This document shows, piece by piece, positions 36,174 through 43,526 of a DNA stretch of 64,000 nt. This DNA comes from Saprospiraceae bacterium (GTDB taxonomy: Bacteria > Bacteroidota > Bacteroidia > Chitinophagales > Saprospiraceae). The notes under the pieces were generated by a model. The model was not told where the DNA came from. It worked only from the letters and a program-made list of their open reading frames with translations, and did no database searches. A program made the position numbers and the translations under genes. How positions within the stretch are numbered: position 1 is the stretch's first letter; every line of letters starts with the position of its first letter. The stretch is taken from contig JADJTQ010000002.1 in NCBI GenBank assembly GCA_016711125.1, forward strand, positions 1,178,001 to 1,242,000. Direction: 5' to 3'.

Positions 36174-36930
36174 ATGCCCAAATCAGAAACGGTGATTTCG
36201 GCCCGAAATCTAAGTAAGACGTTTTATGTTCGGGGAAAAACCCGTGAGCACAATCCGCGATGCTGTACTTAATTTTACCCGGCTAGCTTCTGAAAAGCAT
36301 CAGATCAACGCTTTGAGGAATATAAATTTTGAAGTAAAGAAAGGAGAGATTGTCGGCATCATTGGTCGAAATGGAAGCGGAAAGTCTACATTGCTCAATA
36401 TCGTGCTTGGATCTATGAGGCCAGACAAGGGAAGTGAACTTTTTACTAAGGGACGAATTGTACGGCTTTCTCTCGGTATGGGTTTCGATCCAAATCTCAG
36501 CGCGCGACATAACATCTATGTCAATGGTAGTATTCTCGGGCTCACTTTTAAAAAAATCGGCGCGGTTTTTCATGACATTATTGGTTTTGCTGATCTGGAA
36601 GACTTTATTGACACACCCCTCAAGTATTATTCTTCAGGTATGCAGATGAGATTGGCCTTTTCTGTCGCTCTCTATGCAGAGGCAGATATCTATTTAATGG
36701 ACGAAATATTTGCCGGAGTGGGAGATGAGAGTTTTAGGGAGAAGTCAAAAAAGGTTTTTCAAGATACGTTTATGGCCGGTCGCACTATACTATTTGTGAG
36801 TCACAGTCTTAGTCATATCGAGGAGTTTAGCAACCGGGTACTGTTGATTAATAAGGGAGACCAAATTGCCTTTGGAGATCCGAAGGAAGTCATCGAAACT
36901 TATCGGGAAATGGTTGTTAGTAAAACTTAA
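36174..36930 (+). CDS. ABC transporter ATP-binding protein, polysaccharide export type (frame broken near start)
   Basis: Nucleotide-binding subunit of a Wzt/TagH-type glycan exporter. The core has Walker A GIIGRNGSGKST, signature YSSGMQMRLAFSVA, Walker B DIYLMDEIFAGVGD and the H-loop FVSHSLSH. The N-terminus MPKSETVISARNLSKTFYV starts at ATG 36174 and joins STIRDAVLNF after removing one A from the A5 run at 36236-36240; the ATG at 36226 is internal. About 251 residues, with no Wzt C-terminal glycan-binding domain. No permease partner (Wzm/TagG) lies within the window. Confidence 0.87.
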
Positions 36931-36959
36931 TTAGTCGCTGATTGTGATCAACTATTCTT

Positions 36960-37787
36960 CTAGAAATAGATGGTGTTTGTGCCAAGATATTTTACAGCAA
37001 TGGGCTCATAATAGTCCCTCACATCATTGAGGGCGTAGATTTTTTGACTCTTTGTATATAGATCATATTTATTAAAATCCAATATCCACTCTTTATACTG
37101 TGCGTCTTTGGCATTTGTAAATTGGCCGTAACTGCCTCCGGTATGCCAGGGATAAAACGAATGATATCGGATCATGATCATTCCCGCTTCTGGGATCTTG
37201 GTATCAGGGTGATGATTTAATACCTGATAAAGATATTCATCATGACCCCAGGCAAGATCTACCTGATCCAAACCACACCCTCTTCGGTATGGCCCTAGTT
37301 CCGAGCCGCAGAGAGCATCTTGCATGTCGGGATTAAGTTGATTAAATTCAGGGTATACACAAGTGTCAGGCAGTTTACATCCTACCACAAATACATCACC
37401 AACCATGCCCCATTGCTCAGCTTGACTGGTGCCGTCATCATCGCATCCTTTTACAAACATCATTTTTCCCAGATCATGAATTAGGCCCACCAGTTGCATC
37501 CAATCTGGTCGATTGTCGGCCTTGATTGCCTCTGCAGATTGGATGAGATGTTGCACATTTGGAAGATTGAGATCCGGATCGCTCACATCAATCAGCTCAT
37601 TTAATTTGGCCATGGCATCCCACAAATCAAGTGGTGTGTCATATGTAAGATATTTGGCTTTCATCCGCTGTACATAGCCGTAAGTTTGTCTCGAACGCAT
37701 CTTTCGATAGTGCTCTTTTACTGTAGCAGTAATGTCACCCTGGTCGTAATTTCTAAAGACTTTTTTGGTCTCGACTGATATTTCCAT
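36960..37787 (-). CDS. Inositol oxygenase
   Basis: Myo-inositol oxygenase family: a di-iron enzyme that cleaves myo-inositol with O2 to D-glucuronate. It has 275 residues, close to the animal enzyme. All six iron ligands expected from the mammalian enzyme can be placed: His80, His104-Asp105 (GLIHDLGK), His182 (WGHDE), His209 (YHSFYPWH) and Asp242 (FNKYDLYTK). Other conserved blocks are SRQTYGYV and GCGLDQVDLAWGHDEY. It stands next to an inositol-dehydrogenase-like gene on the same strand. Confidence 0.95.
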   Translation of the reverse strand: MEISVETKKVFRNYDQGDITATVKEHYRKMRSRQTYGYVQRMKAKYLTYDTPLDLWDAMAKLNELIDVSDPDLNLPNVQHLIQSAEAIKADNRPDWMQLVGLIHDLGKMMFVKGCDDDGTSQAEQWGMVGDVFVVGCKLPDTCVYPEFNQLNPDMQDALCGSELGPYRRGCGLDQVDLAWGHDEYLYQVLNHHPDTKIPEAGMIMIRYHSFYPWHTGGSYGQFTNAKDAQYKEWILDFNKYDLYTKSQKIYALNDVRDYYEPIAVKYLGTNTIYF

Positions 37788-37813
37788 ATTTAATTCATGT
37801 GATCGATCCTACT

Positions 37814-37821
37814 CAAAAGTA
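37814..37821 (-). promoter_or_regulatory. -7 box for the inositol oxygenase gene
   Basis: On the minus strand, TACTTTTG matches TAnnTTTG and sits 27 bp before the ATG, a suitable leader. No TTG at the 19-nt distance. Confidence 0.4.
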
Positions 37822-37888
37822 AGTAAATATTCAATGATACCCCGGTGCAAAACGTTTTTCGATTTTACGCATTCAGGAATATAAACCC

Positions 37889-38882
37889 TTACTTAATTTC
37901 CACCCTTTTCTTTCCCTTTGCTGACTTCATGGCTGCTAATGCAATTTTAGTCGCCCTATAGGCGTCCTGGACGGAGACCACCTGGCCTTTTTTGCCCTGG
38001 CAGATTTTAATGAATTCCCTGATTTCGTTGATGTAAGATTGGTGATATCTTTCCATAAAAAAATCCTTAAACGGTATCATCTGACTACCGGTGGCGGTGT
38101 GAGTAATGACGGAGTGCTCTCGCTGATTCTTTGTAGAGACCATACCTTTCGATCCAAAAACTTCGATGCGCTGATCGTACCCATAGGTAGCTTTGCGGCT
38201 GTCGTCAATGACCACGATAGTTCCTTTTTTAAATTTTAGGGTAGATACTGCAGTGTCGACATCACCGAGCTTTCCAATCGCCGGATCGACGAGCACATCT
38301 GCTTCAGAATAAACGGAAATGGGTTCATCTTCTAATAAGAATCTGGCCATATCAAAATCATGAATAATCATATCTAAAAATAAGCCTCCCGAGGATTTTA
38401 GAAATTCAACTGGCGGAGGAGCTGGATCCCGGCTTGTGATTTTGACAATGTGTGGCGTTCCGATCGTACCAGATTTTATTTCTTTTTTTAATTGCATAAT
38501 TTCCGGATCAAAGCGACGATTAAATCCAACTGTTAGTGGTATATTATTTTTTTTCGGTGAGTTTTTGAATGGTATTTATTTTCTGCAACGAGAGATCCAG
38601 GGGTTTTTCACAGAAGATCGGTTTTCCTTTTGTTGCCAATTGTTTTACATAATCAAAGTGGGTGTCAGAGGGAGCGGCAATGATATAACCATTGATGTCT
38701 GTTTCAGTAAGAAATGATTTCCAATCTGTTGTAAATCGTACCCGAGTTGATGAAATGATCGTGGTAAATCTTTTTTGCTTGCGAGGAGAGTAGACCAGGA
38801 TTTGAACATCAGGAAATGTTTGCAAAATCACATGGCTGAAAAGCATGCCAATGCGGCCAAGGCCAATGATACCTAGGGTCAT
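37889..38882 (-). CDS. Gfo/Idh/MocA oxidoreductase, inositol 2-dehydrogenase-like (frame broken)
   Basis: An NAD-dependent dehydrogenase of about 331 residues, closest to IolG-type inositol 2-dehydrogenases. N-terminal Rossmann GIIGLGRIGML, then FCEKPLDLSL (EKP motif). The frame breaks at an eight-base A run (plus-strand T8 at 38547-38554); with seven it reads EKNNIPLTVGFNRRFDPEI. The rest shows GGLFLDMIIHDFDMARFLL with the catalytic HDFD and FFMERYHQSYINEIREF. Neighbour of inositol oxygenase (101 bp), which supports an inositol substrate. Both act on inositol at different points. Confidence 0.84.
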
Positions 38883-39027
38883 TTGAGTTTTGTTTTAATG
38901 CTCCTAATGTAAGGATTATTCGTAGAAGTATGAAAGATCTAGCCAGACAGATATGTCCTGTTATCTGATCTTCAATAGTCTCAAAGTTTGCATTCTGGTA
39001 CCACGTGCTTGATGTCCTGAAATGATA

Positions 39028-39035
39028 TACTTTTG
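39028..39035 (+). promoter_or_regulatory. -7 box for the antitoxin gene
   Basis: TACTTTTG matches TAnnTTTG, with a TTG at 39009-39011 (16 nt upstream instead of 19). The ATG lies 18 nt downstream. Confidence 0.4.
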
Positions 39036-39053
39036 TTTATAAATTGACCTGAT

Positions 39054-39278
39054 ATGAAGAATATTTCGCTGAAACTTCAGGAAAAGATCGATGCTGAAGG
39101 ACTGCTTGAACAGCTACAGATGAGTCGGAATAGGTATATTAACGAGGCTATCGAATATTACAATGAATATCAACGTCGGAAACTAATTGAAAAGCAATTG
39201 ATTCGGGAGTCAAGGTTAGTTAGTAAAGATTCTTTGAAGATACTTCAGGAATTTGAGGTGTTCGAAGATGAAACTTAA
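39054..39278 (+). CDS. Antitoxin-like ribbon-helix-helix protein (MazE/CopG type)
   Basis: A 74-residue protein with a short beta strand (ISLKLQEKI) and helical arms including SRNRYINEAIEYYNEYQRRK, the usual pattern of ribbon-helix-helix antitoxins that pair with MazF/PemK-type toxins. The next frame overlaps it by 11 bp and begins like such a toxin, which supports the role. The antitoxin would bind its own promoter. With the toxin truncated, it may be a leftover. Confidence 0.7.
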   Translation: MKNISLKLQEKIDAEGLLEQLQMSRNRYINEAIEYYNEYQRRKLIEKQLIRESRLVSKDSLKILQEFEVFEDET

Positions 39279-39342
39279 ACAGTTCGAAATATGGATTGCT
39301 GATCTAAATTGTAGATTACGAACCGAGCCGGGAAAGACTTGA
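39268..39342 (+). pseudogene. MazF/PemK-type toxin truncated after 24 codons
   Basis: The frame MKLKQFEIWIADLNCRLRTE followed by PGKT ends in TGA at 39340-39342. Family toxins start with an FEIWLADLNPxxGxEPGKTRPV pattern and run to about 110 residues; here the conserved RPVLVV strand and all after it are missing. Bases after the stop (TTAGTAGTT) could encode LVV, so a small internal deletion is possible. Then the convergent S74 gene begins at 39365, leaving no room for a full toxin. Overlap of 11 bp with the antitoxin is typical of the operon type. Confidence 0.6.
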
Positions 39343-39364
39343 TTAGTAGTTTGTCCTTTCTGTC

Positions 39365-40285
39365 TTAACTATTGCTAAAATCCTCCGCCCTGTTTTTCTT
39401 TTTTCTTTTCGCTTTTGATGTTCGTTTTATCATTTCCGCCCGGAGGTTATCAATCTCCTTTTGTTGATTTGCAAACTCCTGTCGTTGAATCTCAATTTCT
39501 CGTTGCTGAATTTTAAGCATTTCGACCATATAAATGACCATTTTGTCATACCGTACATCTTCCGGCTGACCTTCCGCATCATACCCCACCATCGTGGTCA
39601 AGCCAATGGAATCAATTTCTTCTGCGATGTAGCCATACTCCCATCGACAGGGATCCTCGGGCCGTGTATAGGTAACAGCACGGGTGTTTAGTATTTTGGT
39701 CCAGTCATCTTCCAGGGTGGTTATATTTTCTTTATATCGTCTGGATGAATTATCGTAATAAAATTGTCCGGAACTGGCATTGTATTGCAAATTGTTATGG
39801 TCGCCAGAAGGCAAATCATGTACAATGAATGAACCGGCGCCTGTACCAAAAAACTCTACATCACCACCAACGCGATTAATGTATAAAGTGGAGGTGGCCC
39901 CATTATTGCGAGCTATGATTTCATTTTGATCGATGACTATGTTAGAGCTCGATGTTGGTCCCAAAACCATGAGTCCATCGCCGATCAGAGATGCATCGGT
40001 GGTTCCTAAAATACGCAGCTGTGTTTCAGAAAGTGCTGAATTATCGCCTCCTATCGCCACATCGGCACCATAATAATTCAGATACAGTGTTTTGTGAATG
40101 TTATTGAGTTTCGCCTGAATGTCCAAGTTAGAAATGGCAATATGGTCTGAATTCTCTTGCCCTATGGTTAAATATCCGTCTTGATCAACACTGTTCCCTT
40201 GACTGACATTTAGCCCACTTTGGGCAAACGTTTGGAAGGAAAACAAGAAGGTGAAAAAGAAAAGTCTCATCATTGTTCTCATCAC
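39365..40285 (-). CDS. Secreted protein with C-terminal S74 chaperone domain
   Basis: A 306-residue secreted protein. A signal peptide ends in QTFAQSG. Residues 30-190 hold short beta-rich repeats with YLN/YIN...GGDV patterns (LYLNYYGADVAIGG, LYINRVGGDVEFFG). The S74 intramolecular chaperone follows, with SSRRYKENITTLEDDW as cleavage region, WEYGYIAEEID, and RYDKMVIYMVEML. It ends in a coiled coil and a basic tail. Same family as the protein at 21037 but with other passenger repeats. Starts at 40285, 40282, 40273 or 40270 are all ATG; the first is given. Confidence 0.82.
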   Translation of the reverse strand: MMRTMMRLFFFTFLFSFQTFAQSGLNVSQGNSVDQDGYLTIGQENSDHIAISNLDIQAKLNNIHKTLYLNYYGADVAIGGDNSALSETQLRILGTTDASLIGDGLMVLGPTSSSNIVIDQNEIIARNNGATSTLYINRVGGDVEFFGTGAGSFIVHDLPSGDHNNLQYNASSGQFYYDNSSRRYKENITTLEDDWTKILNTRAVTYTRPEDPCRWEYGYIAEEIDSIGLTTMVGYDAEGQPEDVRYDKMVIYMVEMLKIQQREIEIQRQEFANQQKEIDNLRAEMIKRTSKAKRKKKNRAEDFSNS

Positions 40286-41015
40286 TGAAAGGTTTAAATT
40301 ATTGGAGTTAAGTGTTCTGAATTTCGATCCTCAAAAGTTAGGAAAATTAGTGTCATGATGTAAAAAGATCAGAGGAAACAGAAAATCGAGAAGCCGATTT
40401 GGGTTCGAATATGATTCTGGAGAAGAAGCGGGCAGTATCAGAGCCGGGGGTGAAGCGGTGGGTGTTAATTGGTGCTCAATAGGATGGTAAATGCCTCCAG
40501 TGTAAATTACTGGATGGGTCGATAGAAATGCAATTGCATGACCAGAAGGTGACAGCAGAATGAGCAGTTCCACCCCCTTCCCCCTCAAGGGGGACACAGG
40601 CAGAGCCTAAAACTAACTCGGGCCTAAAAACAATTTCATTATCAGGACATTGTCCTTTCCGGCTTTAACATGATATCATTTTCTATGTCTGGAATATCGG
40701 GAAATTTGCCGGCTCGGTCTGATTTATCCGATCTGATATCCTAGATCATGAAATGAATCCGCTTTAGCCATGAAAGGGAAAAGGAGATTTAAGAATGATT
40801 TAAGAATATCGATTTAATATCGATTAACGATTTTTGATTTTAGAAGTTTCTGGTGTTAAAGGGAAAAGTCTCAATCCTTCTTCATAGTGAGACCAAAGGA
40901 ACATCCGCAAAATAAAAGTGGGCAGGCTTCCTATCAGGAAGCCTGCCGCGCCCAAAACTAATCACCTTGAACAATAAGTTTTAGGTATCTCTCATTCCGT
41001 GAGATACTCAGTTTC
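40286..41015. other. Intergenic region with hairpin repeat H
   Basis: No gene is recognised in this 730 bp. Copy H of the hairpin repeat (CCACCCCCTTCCCCCTCAAG through GACACAGGC) lies at 40567-40600. A perfect 11-bp hairpin at 40921-40947 serves as terminator for the large gene on the minus strand. A weaker 7-bp hairpin (GTATCTC/GAGATAC) lies at 40986-41008. Confidence 0.5.
40915..40947 (-). terminator. Terminator of the giant T9SS cargo gene
   Basis: GGCAGGCTTCC and GGAAGCCTGCC form a perfect 11-bp stem with loop TATCA (40932-40936). On the minus strand the stem is followed by CACTTTTATTTTG. It is about 70 nt past the gene's stop. Confidence 0.65.
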
Positions 41016-43526
41016 TTACCGGGCTATCAAGATCATTTTTCGTACCGAAGCATATCGATCGGTCTCCAGTTTATAATATAATATACCACTACTTGCGAGT
41101 TCAAGCCGGTCAATGGTAAATTCATGGTATCCTTTGTCGACCTGGTTCTGAAGCCGCTTTAAGACTCTTCCCGTCACATCGTAGATTGTGAGAGTCGCTT
41201 GAGTGGCTTCAGGAACTTTAAACCCAATCACTGTCTCATGAGTGAAGGGATTTGGTCTATTCTGATACAACGTAAGACCATCTTCTTGCTCTTCTTGCGG
41301 TCTAAAGACCAGCGCGATATTCAGATCTTCCCTGCCAAAATAAGCTTCTGCCGGAGTGCGACTACTGTTGATACTGATGACATCACTCAGTCGTGCATCT
41401 GACAATGCTGTGACTTCAATCGTGAAGACTTCTGTCTCGTCGGGTAATGTCACAATTTTTGCAGCTTCATCAAACCAGGAAGATGTCAACCACCCCTCAT
41501 TGGTGTTACTTAAATTGAAACTCATTGGGCTCCGTAGTCCGGATGAAGTGGTAGCAATCGCATCGAGTTTTAATCTATTGTGATCAAATTGCAGCGTGTA
41601 TTGTAGTCCGGCAATGTCAATAAAATCACGGGTTGCTACCATTATTTCATACGTGTTACCTTGAATAAGCTGCCGGTCATTAATGACAAATTTAAGCGAG
41701 CGATTTGATCGGCTAGCTTTTCTGGCAGGATCGCTATCCAGGTTGACATCGCCAATCTTGACACCCATAAAATCGACACGCATGATATCTCTCATGGGAT
41801 TGATAAAATATCGCTCCTGCTGAGAGGCTTTATCATAGAACCTCCAGCTGGTGTTGTCCGGAAGTTCGTCAATCATACCAAGTATCAGTTTTCTCAATTG
41901 AACGACATCAAGGGTCGAAATAGCCCCATCGGCATTGGCGTCAGCAGCTTGTCGTTTATACCAGCTATCCAGCTTTTCAATTCCCAAAAGATGTTGCTGA
42001 ATGTCAATCAAGTCTCTGGTGGAGACACCGTTGATATGATCAGAATTTTTCGATGGTGACAGATACGCCTGTTTGCCCTGAATCATTTCAAAATGGTAAT
42101 CGCCGGATACGCGTTCTTGGCCCAACATAGTACCGTCAGGTTCAGTTAATGTGATCTCGATATCGTGGACAATCCGATCAAGTTCGTTTGTGATCATACC
42201 ACTAATCCTGCCAGCGGATAAACCATTATCACAGCTGTTGCCATTATCTTGAACATTGAGCACGACTTCACAATAATCCCAAGTGCCGGATGCATCTAGT
42301 GCATACATACGCAATGCAACCACACCAATGTCGCTGCAACCAAAGGTCAAGTGATCATCGGCCGGTAGGCCAGGACCGCCATCAGACAACCTATCCAGTC
42401 TAAACTTGAGATCGGAGGTGAGGCTCCCGCAGGCTGCTGTGCTGCTTTGATTGAACTCAGAAGCCCAGATCATGCCCATCGCCGTGTCAATTTGACCATC
42501 ACCATCGGTATCCATTGGATTTAGCTCAAGCGTCAAGGCCGAGATACACACCGGTGTCGGTTTTTTCTGCGCCTCGATTACAAAATCTTTTTTACAGATA
42601 CTTTCATTTTGACACTCGTCAGTGACATGGACCTTCAAGGTATAAGAACCAGGCACCAGACCAGTCTTGTTGATAAGTACTGAATTGCTGGATTGATCGA
42701 TGATTTGACCGGCTGCATGACCAAGTCGGATTGCATTTTTATCCAGCAATTCCCAGCTATAGTCAAGTACACCGCAATTGTCATCAATGGTGACCACTGT
42801 ATTCAAGTCATAAAGGCAACCTGCCGCTTCGACGATATCCGGGATCTCGATAGTACAAATAGGTGCTATCGTATCAATCAGCAATATTTTTTGAACCCAA
42901 CTCAGGTATTTGCCTTCGTATTTAGGATTAAACCACCACTGAGGGTCATCAGAATATTCACCAAGCGAACACCAATCTGCCATACACCAGGTACGTAAAA
43001 TCTTGTAACAACCTTCGTTGCCACCAACGATCTTGAACACTTTGTCGTAATATCCGAGACCTACCAATCTACAATCATTGTCAAAAATGTATTCAGGGTA
43101 GCCTGTATATTTGGGATCGGCCGCACCACTGGCATTACCACTACCATTAAAGTCATAGATCAGATCGCAATTGTAAAGCACCTTGTCATCCGGAAGTCTA
43201 AACATCGCCTTATTGATATCGCAGTCACTTTGTATCCAAATGGTTTGGTATCTCGTTAGAGTGTCTACCTTATGTCCGGAACTTTCGATCTGACATTGAC
43301 CAACAAATTTGAATACACGTTTTACATATCCGTTGCCACAATGATCCAGATTGATCCAGGGTTTTTGCTCGATGCAAATCAGACCACAATCATCAGCCAC
43401 CTGTCCCCGAAACCGGTTGATAATCATCGTATCGTACACGGCTTCATAGTGATGATAGGTGACCCATTTATAGCCCAGATGCTCATCATATACGAGACTA
43501 TCTTTTTCACCAGAACTGAATCGCAT
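41016..43526 (-). CDS. Giant T9SS cargo, C-terminal segment: dockerin, cohesin-like domain, sorting tail
   Basis: The last third of one gene spanning 48961-41016. Its frame joins the upstream segment through a break near 43562 (one G missing), giving KDSIPIPQLTMRFSSG. Residues 1-490 hold cysteine-rich HYR/PKD-like repeats. About 495-560 is a dockerin-type pair of calcium loops: DHINGVSTRD and DANADGAISTLD. About 612-748 is cohesin-like (GLQYTLQFDHNRLKLDAI). The last 85 residues are a type A T9SS sorting domain: NRPNPFTHETVIGFKVPEA, YDVTGRVL, YYKLETDRY. The product would be secreted and anchored on the surface. Confidence 0.85.
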   Translation of the reverse strand: MRFSSGEKDSLVYDEHLGYKWVTYHHYEAVYDTMIINRFRGQVADDCGLICIEQKPWINLDHCGNGYVKRVFKFVGQCQIESSGHKVDTLTRYQTIWIQSDCDINKAMFRLPDDKVLYNCDLIYDFNGSGNASGAADPKYTGYPEYIFDNDCRLVGLGYYDKVFKIVGGNEGCYKILRTWCMADWCSLGEYSDDPQWWFNPKYEGKYLSWVQKILLIDTIAPICTIEIPDIVEAAGCLYDLNTVVTIDDNCGVLDYSWELLDKNAIRLGHAAGQIIDQSSNSVLINKTGLVPGSYTLKVHVTDECQNESICKKDFVIEAQKKPTPVCISALTLELNPMDTDGDGQIDTAMGMIWASEFNQSSTAACGSLTSDLKFRLDRLSDGGPGLPADDHLTFGCSDIGVVALRMYALDASGTWDYCEVVLNVQDNGNSCDNGLSAGRISGMITNELDRIVHDIEITLTEPDGTMLGQERVSGDYHFEMIQGKQAYLSPSKNSDHINGVSTRDLIDIQQHLLGIEKLDSWYKRQAADANADGAISTLDVVQLRKLILGMIDELPDNTSWRFYDKASQQERYFINPMRDIMRVDFMGVKIGDVNLDSDPARKASRSNRSLKFVINDRQLIQGNTYEIMVATRDFIDIAGLQYTLQFDHNRLKLDAIATTSSGLRSPMSFNLSNTNEGWLTSSWFDEAAKIVTLPDETEVFTIEVTALSDARLSDVISINSSRTPAEAYFGREDLNIALVFRPQEEQEDGLTLYQNRPNPFTHETVIGFKVPEATQATLTIYDVTGRVLKRLQNQVDKGYHEFTIDRLELASSGILYYKLETDRYASVRKMILIAR

